DNA of 64,000 bases from Spirometra erinaceieuropaei. Its lineage: Eukaryota; Platyhelminthes; Cestoda; Diphyllobothriidea; Diphyllobothriidae. Made by a program: the position numbers and the translations under genes. Positions within the stretch are counted from its first letter, which is position 1, and each line of letters opens with the position of its first letter. Where the stretch lies: positions 3,651,962 to 3,715,961 of the forward strand of contig CACRXP010000002.1 in assembly GCA_902702965.1 (NCBI GenBank). Reading direction: 5' to 3'. Of this stretch, positions 37,071-47,890 are shown one piece after another. Under the pieces are notes generated by a model. That model was given only the letters and a program-made list of their open reading frames with translations, was not told the DNA's origin and did no database searches.

Positions 37071-38309
37071 ACGACATGACAGTAGTAGGTAAACAATTAA
37101 TCATGTAACCTCCTGATTCTGACGAAAATGGACGAGTTACCTTTTACCATGGCGGCTTTATACGTCCAACTCATGGACGGTTTGCTGCACAGCATTGTCA
37201 GCACTGATTATCTGATCAGCAGAAGACAAGGACGTCAAGGGGAAACGTCGACTGTCCACTTCCTCCTCAATCCTGAGCTGTATCTTCGAGATGGTCAAAG
37301 CCAACCTTGCCACTCGGTACGCAATCGAGACGACAAGTCAGACAAGGCAATCGACGGTGACTATGTAGGACTATGCAGCATGCCCAACCCCGAGGCATAA
37401 CTACACGAGCTGTGTGACGAGCTTGCCAGTCGCTGAGTAGGTTTAATCGAATTCTACACTAAATGCCCACTAAGATTCGCATCGCTTGCGTTCACCGCCG
37501 TTGATCTCACTTTGCGTGATAACGGCTTGGCCGCCTGGATTTGAGCCGTTACTGGCCGTGACTTCCTTGTCGATGTTAATCCTGATAATCGCCAGGTCGC
37601 TTGGCTCACCGGAACTGCCTCCGAATGCAGTGTTCACTCGAGCGCTCCTTGTGCAACATATTAGCCTGTCGAGCTAAGGTCTTGGCGCTGGATAGGGGGA
37701 AGTGGAGAACCGCAACTCAAGCAGCCCGAAACTCACGCGCTTGTCGCCTGTCTCAAGCATTCCAGCCTCGTCGAGTTTGAGGGGACATGACCGAATCCGG
37801 TTAAGTGCGTCGTGACTTGACAGTTAATGCCATGTTTTATCAATGTTGATGGGCGTTCAGAGCATTCTCCTCGTCCCCATGACGTGGTCGCTTTGTCCAC
37901 GACTGCACAGGTTCCGATAGTGGACTCCCAATGGAACCGCCCACGGCAGCCGGTCCTTCGGTCTCATCTCTCGGTGCCAGATGGTTGACTCTGGCCCGTT
38001 TGCTACACAAAATCTGCGTTGAGTGGCAGATCAGTTGATGTTCGGGAGCGCTAGTATGGCTTTGTTATCCTGTCTCTTGTATGTGCCGGCCGAAGAACTT
38101 GTGCATGGGAGCTTTCATCCCGAGAACCCTTTAAAGGTATCGTAATTCGGTAGCTTCTTCTTCCGGTTCACCTTGGAATGCCTCAACCCGCTGGTAGGGC
38201 ACATTGTTAAGCTGCATTCAAAGCTGACTGGATGGTTGATTTTGGGGTTCACTGCATGCGCCATATCTGTAACTTTCCTGAACATCTTGGTGATTGACCT
38301 CTCCCCCAT
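37071..38309. other. Intergenic, one weak minus-strand exon candidate
   Basis: On the minus strand, sequence ending at 38172 with a good donor (CATTCCAAG/GTGAAC) is open upstream to about 38310 (reading ITKMFRKVTDMAHAV), but its acceptor is unclear and it abuts repeat R. 37480-37680 is dispersed repeat also seen at 31390-31600. Confidence 0.25.
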
Positions 38310-38540
38310 CGCTAACGATGATGCCCACCTAGTGTCCCACGATGTGGTAGGTGCAGAACGGTGACTTGTACGTGAATTAATTTGTTAGGAGTGATAGACT
38401 TGCACAGCATCTATCGCTCTCTTTTCATCCCCAACCGGATGGGACCAACGAGAGGACAAAGTCAGAGCAGCTGGAGATGAGTTCGGGCGTAATGGTAGAC
38501 AGAGTTAAATAGCCTGTCTACACGTGCCACACACGACCTG
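38310..38540 (+). repeat. Dispersed repeat R, fuller copy
   Basis: Runs from cccacgatgtggtaggtgcag through gaacggtgacttg, gtgatagacttgcacagcatc, a CT-rich block and on to gtctacacgtgccacacacga. This copy, with 34640-34800, gives the best view of the module order. Confidence 0.5.
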
Positions 38541-38669
38541 GTTCCTGAAAAATGTAACAGATTTGGGTGGGTCGGATTGCAATCGCCATATTTTTGGTGA
38601 TCACAACCAGTTAACTGCCTTTTCTTTGTCCATAAACAACTGTATGTTTGGTTTTGGGAGGTTACTCAC

Positions 38670-38960
38670 ATGTCACTGTCAGATCCTGTACATTGGCGAC
38701 CGTATGACTCGCACGCCGAGTCCAGAACGTTTGGGGGGTTTGGAGAGACCAGTGAACCCAAGGGTATGTAAACATCTGCTATGTCAGGATCAGCAAACCA
38801 TGGCCCTCGCAGCCTGGTGTGCGCTGGCAGTTCTTTGGCGCCTGGTTCACTGCCGGTAGATGAGCCTACGCTCCCGCTGGATATGCAGGTTGTGAGAATG
38901 GATGATAAGTCATCCTCGTCTTTCTGACCCGTTGTGGTGCTGTTATTGTTGGTTAAAGTC
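38670..38960 (-). CDS. Candidate downstream exon, acidic and Ser/Thr-rich
   Basis: Minus-strand sequence with a good donor (GACAT/GTGAGT, intron from 38669) and a possible acceptor (ctctgctctatg...gtccag) at 38961. It is open throughout with no low-complexity bias of repeat type: LTNNNSTTTGQKDEDDLSS, then WFADPDIADVYIPLGS, ending TGSDSD. Taken this way it needs phase 2 at its start, which does not directly follow the 40495 donor (phase 0), so an exon between is missing or the acceptor differs. It may belong to the C-terminal region of the Kidins220-like gene; no domain is recognised. Confidence 0.35.
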
Positions 38961-38999
38961 CTGGACACACGTTTGTCATAGAGCAGAGGGTGTCGTGGT

Positions 39000-39185
39000 A
39001 CGCCTAGGTGGGGGTCTGACCGCGCCAGCCATCTGAGCCCTCCCTCACATCCGGTCGTCTACGTTTAAGCCTTAACACCGGGTCCAGATGGGGAGAAGGA
39101 GCGAGTGCGGTAGATGCTGCGCAAGTCAGCTCCCACTATAAACTAACTCACGCGCAACTCGCCGTGCCTGCCTCACCTTTCTGAC
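39000..39185 (-). repeat. Dispersed repeat R copy, inverted orientation
   Basis: On the minus strand: gagttgcgcgtgagttagttt, gacttgcgcagcatctaccgcact, a CT-rich block, acgaccggatgtgagggagg and ctaggcgtaccacgacac. It abuts the candidate exon at 38960. Confidence 0.5.
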
Positions 39186-39958
39186 GTCGTCAAGCACGAC
39201 GGTCGAACTGTCGGGAGACCGGTGCTCTTAACTGCCATGAGAAGACTTTTGCCTCGAGTTTAGCGATCAGCAGATCAGTTGACTTGCCTTTCACTTGCTT
39301 GCATATTATTTCGTCAGCCTGAAATGCCCGCGCACAGGCAAGATTTCTCAAAGGGAAAACATGTCCTGTCACCGAGTTAATCATAGCAGAGCATGCCGAA
39401 ACGGCGCATATTAAGTGGATCCGGCACTTGAAACTAGGTGGCTCTCCAAAACTGATCTGGACCATTTAGAGGTCGCAAAGTTGCAACAGACTGCCCACTC
39501 GCATATCGAATTTCAGATACTGACTAAGAAATCAAGTACAGTATTTGTTCTTGGACTCGCGAAAACTAATCCCATTGTAGGGGCACCGTGACGAATAACC
39601 GAAGGCGCGGATTTGCCTAGACTGACTAATTCAGTGCTTACCTAGGAAAAAAAGTGACTACTTCTCTCCGCACAGAACTGCCAGAACACGCATAATGTGA
39701 TCTGTCCTTTTTTCAGTACTTCGCAGCTACACTGTACTCACAAACAGCTTAAAGAAGTTAGACAGGGACTAGTACTCTCCCTTACGCGACCGTAAGGTTG
39801 CCGACGACGTAGTATCTCGTCTGCTCTGGCCGTCTATGGATAATTCGATTTGGAAGCGATGGAGGCGCGGGCAAAAAAGGGTAGAGGAGCTGGCTCTACC
39901 TCGAGACTAAGACTACTGGTAGCGCATAAGATTCCAGAAAAGGACAAGATCATGGCAG

Positions 39959-40085
39959 AGGGAGAGAGAGAGAGAGAGAGAGNNNNNNNNNNNNNNNNNN
40001 NNNNNNNNNNNNNNNNNNNNNNNNNNNNNNNNNNNNNNNNNNNNNNNNNNNNNNNNNNNNNNNNNNNNNNNNNNNNNNNNNNNNN
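39959..40085. repeat. (AG)n microsatellite with N gap
   Basis: AG units at 39959-39982 lead into 103 unknown bases (39983-40085). The gap lies within the intron below exon 40817-40495, so a small missing exon here cannot be excluded. Confidence 0.8.
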
Positions 40086-40494
40086 CTTGTGACATTTTAT
40101 TGGGCTTGCGTTCCTCCTCATCTTCCACCGCTTGCTCCATTATTCCACTTTTCTTTGAATCAACATGCACGCATGTCCCGTCCCCTATAACAGCACCCTC
40201 AAATGTCGCGGGGCGTACGTAGAGCCATGGACTTACTACCGAGTCAATTACTGGAGAGACCCATGATTGATTGTGAGCTTAGTCCTATGTCTGTTACTTC
40301 GAGCGTGAATTTCTGCAGAATCGCCAAATAGTCATCCTTCATCCAAGCATTTCAGACGCCATCGTTTCCTGTGATTTAAACCAATGTCACAACTCCCTGT
40401 CTGGAGTGATTAATGAGGCCATTTACATCGTTCCGGATGGAAGTTACCAGGGTCCGTTCACTTCTTCACAGGGCAAGTGTTACAGAGATCATAC

Positions 40495-40817
40495 CTTCAA
40501 GTGAACTGGACAAGAGGGATAGCTGATAGTATTGACGGGGTTCGCAAAGCAGACGCCTCTGTCGGTGGTCTCAGAATCAATCGAAACTGGCAGGGGGCTG
40601 CGAGTCTCCACTGAGGAATCCTGGGTTGTTTGAACAGCCTCATCGGTGTCCCGTGCTCTGGCAGCTGCCTCCGCGGCACTGTTACGCAGGTAGGGATGCA
40701 CTTGAAACGTGAATTGAGACGTAGTCAGAGACTGGTTTATGCTGAGGGCCTCCGTATTCGGCTGGGGTTTTTGCGGATCGTTGCCTGTGGACTGAATTTT
40801 GCTCCGTTGGCGGATGT
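40495..40817 (-). CDS. Kidins220: Kidins220/ARMS-like gene, exon (post-KAP linker)
   Basis: The acceptor tgccttctcag precedes 40817 and the donor TTGAAG/GTATGA follows 40495. Only one of three frames is open across all 323 bp. It starts with two bases finishing a codon begun in the previous exon (G|AC, Asp) and ends in phase 0. The product begins DIRQRSKIQS, continuing the conserved NL.P..R..I.D.R segment that closes the KAP-family region in Kidins220, then becomes a low-complexity linker rich in Ser, Thr, Gln and Ala (SAAEAAARARDTDEAVQTT). Kidins220 also has a long disordered tail here. The following exon is not identified with certainty. Confidence 0.65.
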
Positions 40818-42595
40818 CTGAGAAGGCAGGCAAAGAAACTCCTAAAGTTAATCGACATCCGACCCGAGTTGTGGACATTTAATAGACAGACAGGGAATAT
40901 GTCTCTATAATGGTTGGAAATGATAGTTACGGTATCCAGAAAGCATACACTTAAACAGTCCGCCGCAAATAATTAAAATTGGGCAAGCCACCAGTGCTGC
41001 AAAAATTACGAACGGACATGTTGCCTCGAAGAGTTAGGCGTTTTCTTTCATCGAATCTTGATGGAACAGGCGTACGCTAGGACAGTGATGTCGGCGATAG
41101 CGGAATCACGCCTGTGTGAATGCTAGAACTAGGATTTCTGAACACAGGATGATAACTCGTCGTAATCGACAATGGTCATCCTACTCGGGCTCCGGTTGGT
41201 GTCCCGAGTAAAGACGCATGAGTGGACGCCAGCGGGTTTAATGTTCATGCATAGGGGACAAATAAACGGGACACATTGCACCCCCCCGCCCCCCGCGGAT
41301 GAAGATATCATAGGAACACCCAACAGTTCGACTATCGCGAACGTCGATGCATACCACGTACCCCGCAGCATGGCGGGAGCGGGGAGGCTAACTTGTTAAT
41401 GCATTAATTTATAGTGATAGCAGACTTGCGCAGTATCTACTACACTCTCTCCTCCCCCCTCCACCTGAGCCCGGTAGCAAGACGTGATCAAGAAGGGGAA
41501 GCAGTGACTGACAGCTCGCCCGCGAATGCCACCCACGCCTGGTCCGCACAAAGGAGGACCAGGGTTTCACAGAAACACGCAAAGGGGAGACTCGGATCCC
41601 AACAGAGTGGGAGTGCCATAGGGGCGCATTAAAAAGGGAGCTATTGCAGCCTGACTTCCCGCCCTGAGAGAACCGGGTTATCCTGCAGCCCTACAAGTCA
41701 CAGCTTTTAACGCACCGTGATTGCTGAAAGGCGTGTTAAACTGCTCATAGTGAGGAATGTTCCCCAATCGCCGTGGGGACGCAGGCCTTAGAGTCGATGC
41801 CACCCTCCCAGTCACCCGGCCCACACTCTGAGTCGGTGAGTCATCTGGTGGGTGGATTGGGTGCACGTGGCTGGTAGAGCTGAACAGCCGTCTCCGCCGG
41901 CCACACACGACCTGACCGCCTACACAGGTGTCCAAGCCTCCTCCTGCTCGGTTCGCCCTTGCATTTCCCGACCTTGGGCTCCTGAAATTTTTTTTTACCA
42001 GGCCTTACCGTTGTCGTAATTAAGTCGGTTGTTTTTCGGTGGACGAAATCACATCACAGTCGCTGCAGTCACTACTTAAACAGTTAGCAGTGAAAAAATG
42101 CTCTGTGCAAGGGCTGACACCCGCCCTTCCAGCAGATATGTTTAACACATCAAGTTCTTATGGGAATAGGCCCGCATCGGCGCAGTGGCTTTCCAAATCG
42201 AACAATCCCGGAATGGACGACAGAAGGCACCAACAGACAACCTGCTGTCAAGCCGAAATCGGACAAAGTGTGATAGCGGAGAAGGCAACGGCGGCAGAGA
42301 TGCAAGCAACCTGATACAGATCAGTTTATGGTTGGCTGAGTGAGGGTAGAATATGTCGGAAAAAGTCCTGTATTAATCGGCTCACATCTCCCTCATCACC
42401 GCCTTCTGCTGACAGATACCGCCATAGTTAACCCTTTAAATTCCGCAAGCTAGAGAACTTAAAAAAACCTCAGACTAAGAAGACAAAAAATCCTCGCATT
42501 CTTGGCTTAATTCAACTGCATAACAAAGCTTCAGAGGGCAAGGAAGACATGTGCGAAATGCTTTTGACTGTAGGTAGTCATACGAATAATGTTAC
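40818..42595 (-). other. Intron of the Kidins220-like gene
   Basis: The 1778-bp intron is GT-AG. It contains repeat R (41335-41480) and, at 41620-41720, a module also present near 36045-36145 (cagcctgac..., gagagaaccgggttat). An open frame at 42039-42314 on the opposite strand has no support. Confidence 0.5.
41335..41480 (+). repeat. Dispersed repeat R copy (reference-like)
   Basis: The blocks gttaatgcattaatttatag, tgatagcagacttgcgcagta and tctactacactctctcctccc appear in the family order. It sits in the intron between exons 42779-42596 and 40817-40495. Confidence 0.55.
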
Positions 42596-42779
42596 CTCGT
42601 ATGCATGTCCGTATAAGGGGGTTCAAGAAGAGGCTGAGTGGAACCAACCGTTTGAGTTCACCGCGTTTGTAGTCACACGCCAGTTTTGTTTGAACGAAGT
42701 CCAACAACTTCGAAGGATCACGATCATCGCACGTAAGAATTGTCGCTACCGGAGGCATTGATGCTATTTCCTCCATTGC
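42596..42779 (-). CDS. Kidins220: Kidins220/ARMS-like gene, exon (end of KAP-associated region)
   Basis: The acceptor (ttggtcatgttttag) precedes 42779 and the donor ACGAG/GTAACA follows 42596. Phase 0 at entry matches the exit of exon 44392-44103, and phase 1 at exit matches the entry of exon 40817-40495. The 61 codons include LTCDDRDPSKLLDF and LKRLVPLSLFLNPLIRTCIR. From memory of the vertebrate family, the pattern acidic (IDGDI..F..FL) then P..L.P..R..I corresponds without gaps, so I regard this as the conserved block C-terminal to the SWLI..LE motif. Confidence 0.7.
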
Positions 42780-42949
42780 CTAAAACATGACCAATTGTTT
42801 TCAGTAAAAAAATCAGTTTACATCACTCATAAACGTCTTATGAATAGCTTCTGTTAGCGTCAAAACCACAAATGAAGGTTGGCCCGGTTACCGATAAGCA
42901 CAAAAAAGGCGATTTCCAGGAAGCAGAACAGAAATTTTATTCCTTCTAG

Positions 42950-43340
42950 ATTTCGAGCTCACAATTACACCCGTAATCGGTTGTAGTGACAGATAAGTTA
43001 ATGGGGACTGCAATATTTGTAGGGTAGGTTCGTATGCTGTCACATAGCCATAATAATTGGCAAGTCTCACGCTGCTCGCCAATGGTTGCCTCCGGTCTGT
43101 GTCTAGGCGCTACTCCAGGTGATGAAAGAAGGCGACTGACGGTTTTCGAACCGTCCAGCACGTAGGGAAGCACTTGCCAAAATGTGGACCAGTGAAGTTT
43201 GGTTTCTCTTCTCGCTGGTGAAGTTGCTCGAGTGGCTATTCGCTTTAAGCACCCGTCGCAAACATTGCACGCCTCTTGGTTCACTGTAATGCGCATTAAC
43301 ACATCGGTACGCATTTGTGTTTGTAACTGACTGGGCGACC
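42950..43340 (-). pseudogene. Penelope-like element fragment in an intron
   Basis: In two frames on the minus strand: CLRRVLKANSHSSNF, then after a frameshift FWQVLPYVLDGSKTVSRLL and HRPEATIGEQ. This is the stretch between reverse transcriptase and GIY-YIG endonuclease in Penelope-like elements. It parallels 13830-13590. No stop-free frame spans it and the endonuclease is not recognisable. Confidence 0.6.
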
Positions 43341-43643
43341 GACATGTACTACGTGCGATGGCTGCTCAGAACAAGAAGCCCTGCGCCTGCATTCTCTAAT
43401 TGGTGCAGTCTGTGTGCGCCTACTGTAGTTATCCGTTACTGACACTGATTATGGTTTGATGTTTGAGATCGGGACTTCTGGCTAGTAAAACTGCTTTAGG
43501 GATCGCATCACCTTCTTTTCAACCACCTGTTTATGCATGCATTCTTTAACGAAAACATCCAGCCTTCCTTTTGTCCTCCGCCAGCCATACCTGTACTTGA
43601 GATTTGAATCCGTGTTTAGCTGTTTATTTGTGTTACTGCTATA

Positions 43644-43808
43644 AATTCATATTGACCCAACTGTGAAAAACTCGGCGTCTCGGTGGGATTCGAACCCACG
43701 CAGTAAGGAGAAGGCTTTAGTACAGCCAACGCTCTAACCACTTGAGCTACGAGGCCCCGCCGGACGAGGCGAGGAGCCGAGTTTTTCACAGTTGGGTCAA
43801 TATGAATT
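43644..43808 (-). mobile_element. Short element: perfect 32-bp TIRs around a tRNA-like body
   Basis: aattcatattgacccaactg... at 43644-43675 is repeated as an exact inverse at 43777-43808. The interior, read on the minus strand (43756-43676), is tRNA-like: acceptor GGCCTCG against CGAGACG, TA, D-arm GCTC/GAGC, anticodon stem GGCT/AGCC with loop GTACTAA, a ~12-nt variable region and T-arm GTGGG-TTCGAAT-CCCAC. The anticodon position would be ACT (Ser box), unusual for a working tRNA. Related copies at 48731-49045 and 58242-58575 show this is a dispersed family, not a single tRNA gene. Confidence 0.7.
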
Positions 43809-44102
43809 ATTCAAAATCTGCTATATCTTTTGCATCACAGGAACTGGAACTGGAACATACTGTCAGCCGCGATTGGCAGTATTGCAAGTCACATGATAGT
43901 GAAGTTTGATGGTATGACCTGATTGCGGGACGCCAGAAGGCATCTTGGTCTGCCTTAGAGGTCAAAGCTGGAGCCCTCGCTGGCGTTTGCACAGCGACAT
44001 CGGGGCTTAAGAGTTTCTAGGCCATTTGCCATCGTCAGCCATTCATACCCTAGTCCCGGGTTTCGTCATTTGGGTGTCCAGTCACGAAGAGTGACAACGT
44101 AC

Positions 44103-44392
44103 CTTAGTTAGGAGTTTGAGAAAACACTGGCCCTGTTCAGGCGCCTGTGACTGGATGTGCCGATCACTGATACGTGCACCAGCTTTTTGGGTAACTCTTC
44201 CATCCTGCTGGTCTGTGTCATCTTCATCCTCCTCTCCTCCACCTCCTCCTGATCCGGCCCCCTCGGGTTTGCCTGATGACTCCAACATCACAATCAGCCA
44301 CGATATGTGAAAGGGCCAGTGATGCGTCATGAAAATCCAGTTTACAAGCTGGCGCACTGAGAACTCGACGAAGTTCAAGCGTAGCAGTCGGC
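44103..44392 (-). CDS. Kidins220: Kidins220/ARMS-like gene, exon with the diagnostic RLLR...SWLI motif
   Basis: The acceptor tttgctacatttcag precedes 44392 and a strong donor CTAAG/GTACGT follows 44103. Entry phase 1 joins A|GC (Ser) from exon 47890-47617; exit phase 0. The peptide starts RLLRLNFVEFSVRQLVNWIF, then THHWPFHISWLIVMLES, which matches the Kidins220 pattern RLLRAN..F.W..LASW..LTEQWPYRTSWLI.YLE in order and spacing. Next comes an insertion of about 50 residues, Gly-rich then Asp/Glu-rich (GAGSGGGGGEEDEDDTDQQD), where vertebrates have about ten; then LKLLTK resumes the family. Kidins220 is a membrane scaffold for neurotrophin, ephrin and glutamate receptors; that role here is inferred only from homology. 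Confidence 0.75.
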
Positions 44393-44597
44393 CTGAAATG
44401 TAGCAAAGACCATTAGTTCTAGTCAGAATTGAAGAAACGCTCAAACGGGGATGAACATTTATCCAGTCGTCGAGTTGTGTTTGATTTGTAGAGAAAGAAG
44501 TAGACAGAAGTAAGTTGGAGCAGCAGTTGACAAGCTTTCTCTCTAAAACTGTTTTGGCAAAGGTGTTCACATCTTCACTTGACTAGACTATTAAGTA

Positions 44598-45592
44598 TAG
44601 AAGGTGGGCTAACTCATGAAATGTCAACCGAAATTCCGAAATGCATTTTCTTTTCGAAAATATTAATAAAGTAGGTTTGTAAAACAAGTCAGTCTGCAAC
44701 ATAATCCTATCATGTTTCAGTTACCTCAGGATCCCGCCTTTCGAATTAACTTCCTTCCGACTGAATTCAAAAGCAACACTCTGTAAAAAATGACTACTTA
44801 TGTAGTATGTATTTTTCTCCTTGATTTTCGACGCCCCTAAAAGTCCAATTGTATTTCATGGAAAACATGCATAACAATATTCATCCTTTTGCTCATTCGG
44901 TAGATAATTAGGCCTTCTTCTAATTTTATACTCGAAGGTGGGACATAATTCGGTTTTAAAAAAGTTTTTTATTGTGGGACTTTTAAATGCCGTGAAATGG
45001 CCGTTCATAAATTGTCAGATCTCTTCATTTACCAATGTGGCTTGCAAACTTATTAATATGGATCAAATCCACTGCTAAAGTTTATAAAATCTGTATAGTC
45101 CTCCTTTATTGCCGTAGAGAAATGTGTGGTTTTCAATACGCGGAAAATATACGGCTTGTAGTTTGGAAACCCTGGATGCAAGTTTAACGGGAGAGCGGGT
45201 TCAAAATGATTCGGGAATTGAAAAAGTTTTTGAAAACCGAATTACGTCCCTCCTTCGGGTAAAAATTAAAAAAAGACGTAATTATCTACCGAATGAGCAA
45301 AAGGATGAATATTGTTATGCATGTTTTCCATGAAATACAATTGGACTTTTAGGGGCGTCGAAAATCAAGGAGAAAAATACATACCACATAAGTAGTCATT
45401 TTTTACAGAGTGTTGCATTTGAATTCAGTCGGAAGGAAGTTAATTCAAAAGGCGGGATCCTGAGGTAACTGAAACATTACAGAATTATGTTGCAGGCTGA
45501 CCAGTTTTACAACCCTACTTAAGTAATCTTTTCGAAACGAAAACGCATTTTGGAATTTCGGTTGACATTTCATGAGTTAGCCCACCTACTCT
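44598..45592. mobile_element. MITE family B, copy B2
   Basis: TA flanks (44596-44597, 45593-45594). The arms carry GTGGGCTAACTCATGAAATG and its inverse, and the inverted subterminal TGACTACTTATGTAGTATG. Arms of more than 400 bp pair with good identity around a short centre near 45060-45100. No coding capacity; a frame at 45124-45333 is MITE sequence. Confidence 0.8.
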
Positions 45593-46482
45593 ACTAAAGT
45601 AGCCTGGTTTCAGTTGTGACTTCCAGTAAGGGACAATTAGAAGGTCATCAGTACGGGGTGCTACATGTGACCCGAGGGGACTAATTCATCCTTTCCGAAA
45701 CGCCCGCACCGGCTTATTCGCGGATGCGTTGTTCGGCATTTCGGTTGAATTGCTCGTTTGCAGTCACTGAAGTTGTAGTCTCTTCCCGAAGTCAGTCATA
45801 CGCTCCTTCTGGTGGATGGAGAGGAAGCCAGGAAACCGCAGTAAATGCTGACTTCAAACACCGGAAGTCCTCTCTGTCTGGCGTTCTAGTGGCTGACATG
45901 ATCCGGATGGTCGCTGCCAAGGCTAAAAAAGGCGATCGGCAAGACTCGAATGCTACAGACCAGTGACGAAAGTGCCCAGCCATGCCATGCCAACCTTGCC
46001 CATAGGTGTAAGAGGACTGATAAGCACAGTGCGCCCACACTTCAATAAATTTTGAGCTCAGTATCAGTCCACGATTGTGCCGCGAAACAATTTTACATCA
46101 TGACACACCGATTCACGCACTCGAACGAGAATCCAGTCTGAATTCAGAATATGTTGTCCGCCAATAGAAGCTTAAGGGCGAGTACCAGGAAGCCGTCTCA
46201 GTAGTAAAACGTTGAGCAAATAGAATTCTTGTCCCATCGACGTATCTCCTTCTTCTCACTACTTGATGCCGTGGGAAATAATGTACGGATTATGTTTAAT
46301 TTTCTGGCCTCACGTGAGGCGGATATAAACTGACCAAAATCTGTGTGAGATAGCAAAAGGTTGGCTCTATAAGGATCGCTAGGGCCAGCACGAGGAAATC
46401 AAGACTAGTATGATGATGATGATCGGGAAATTCAAAAATACAGCTTAAACAGCTCCCCACTCTGCCATAGAATATAGAAATA

Positions 46483-47430
46483 CGGCAGGTGACGTATCTC
46501 ATAAACGTTAGTTGCAGTTTCGAAATGTGCTCTCGGTTAGATGGGCTTTCCGTGTTGATTATCATGCAGCGTAATCCAAAAATGTTCTGATCATGCAAGG
46601 ATACTGGTTTTTGATGCGCGTTCTGTCGGTTACCTGCAAGAATCCCAGTTGTTAATGAATGAATTCATAAATAGCACGCATTTTCCGCCGATTTCCGATG
46701 CCATTATAAATTCAAACGGCTTTTACAGAAAACATGCGCCAAAATATTTTTCTAATGCTTCTTTGTGGCAAAGTATGCCTTCTTTATTATTTAACTTCAA
46801 GACAGTGTTCCCTTTTCCAAAAGTTTTCGAACCTAAAATAATTTAAACTTTGTCTGCGGTTACCCTTGCACTAAGGACGTTCAAACTACAAGCTGTACAC
46901 TTTTAATTTATGAAAAATCCTGTATTCCTCAGTGATATTGAAAAATGCCGTGTAGGGCCCATAGATTTTTGATAAAGATAGATTACGTTTTATAGTTCCC
47001 ACGAGGCATTAAGAAAGGTACGGTTACGATGGCACTGAAATAGTCACTTAATGGTCTAAGGAAATCTTATAATCTTATAAGTACAAACCATTTAAACTGA
47101 AAACCGCACTTTTTAAAATAAGAAGGTATAACATGAGTACAAGAAAGGATGTTTTTGAATGTGCTTTCTTCGAAAGCTGTTTAAACTTATAAAGAGTATA
47201 GAAAATAGCAGAAAAAACTAGCCTCCTTAAGTAGTCGTTTATTTGCGACTGTGATTCTTGCATGCGACCGTAAACACGCGCGCTAAAAGCCGACATCCTG
47301 AGGTGACTGTAATATCTTGGAGTTATTTTGCACAGTAATCAACCTTACAATCCCAGTTAAGCGAACCTTTCTAGCCAAGTTCCTATTTTGTAATTCCAAC
47401 TAGCGTTTAATGGGATACTTCATAGACAGC
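46483..47430. mobile_element. Degenerate family A/B-type MITE (A6)
   Basis: The left arm (gtgacgtatctcataaac, gcagcgtaatccaaaaatgttc) and right arm (ctccttaagtagtcgtttat, gccgacatcctgaggtgactg, ttaatgggatacttcatag) follow the family order. The palindromic subterminal motif is preserved only on the right. Ends approximate. Confidence 0.55.
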
Positions 47431-47616
47431 ACTTTGTACTAGTATAAAGTAGAAAATGTTTATTGTTTCATATGGCCTTCAGCATTTTTTTACGAATGCT
47501 GTAGTGCAAAATACGGTTTTTTAAGTTTCCTGATTTAAAACGCATCTCAAGACATCAAAGAATTCTGCAGTCTCTGCAAGGGGTTAAATCCATGGCAGTT
47601 GTTGAGGATCACCTAC

Positions 47617-47890
47617 TTGTGAAGGCGGTAGACGCTACAAGGTTCTTCAAAATGACCGCATTCTGTTCGGCCATCTCATCCGTGGCGAGGAATATCTCAG
47701 CAATGCCGTGGGCATTAGCCCTCATCTGTGCTATGCGCGAGGCGTTGGCGGCCACAATAGAAGCCGGCGGTTTCGGTGACTGCGTGGTTGTGGTAGTTGA
47801 TAGCATGCCGGGTGTGGACGGTGTCAGGCATGGCCGTTTGTTCCCACCGCCATTACTACAATCAGCCGTTTTTGGTTGGCTGGCCAGCTC
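47617..47890 (-). CDS. Kidins220: Kidins220/ARMS-like gene, exon before the RLLR motif
   Basis: A long pyrimidine tract and TTTAG precede 47890; the donor ACAA/GTAGGT follows 47617. Phase 0 at entry, 1 at exit. The first half is low complexity (GMLSTTTTTQSPKPPAS). The second half reads ANAHGIAEIFLATDEMAEQ, then NAVILKNLVASTAFT. Its last 37 residues, taken across the splice into RLLRLN, line up without a gap with the Kidins220 stretch that precedes its RLLRAN motif, as I remember it. The intervening 3.2-kb intron therefore probably lacks further exons. The preceding intron is 11.2 kb. Confidence 0.7.

Larger units (their letters stand above)
44393..47616 (-). other. Intron of the Kidins220-like gene, with two MITEs
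   Basis: The 3224-bp GT-AG intron holds MITE B2 (44598-45592) and MITE A6 (46483-47430), which together make up about 60% of it. I find no further exon: joining the flanking exons gives a continuous family match. Confidence 0.55.

Noticed and set aside
43676..43756. A functional tRNA-Ser gene on the minus strand
   Set aside because: The acceptor has a mismatch at the first pair, the anticodon would be ACT, the anticodon stem has only four pairs, and the same unit recurs as a dispersed element with a common tail.
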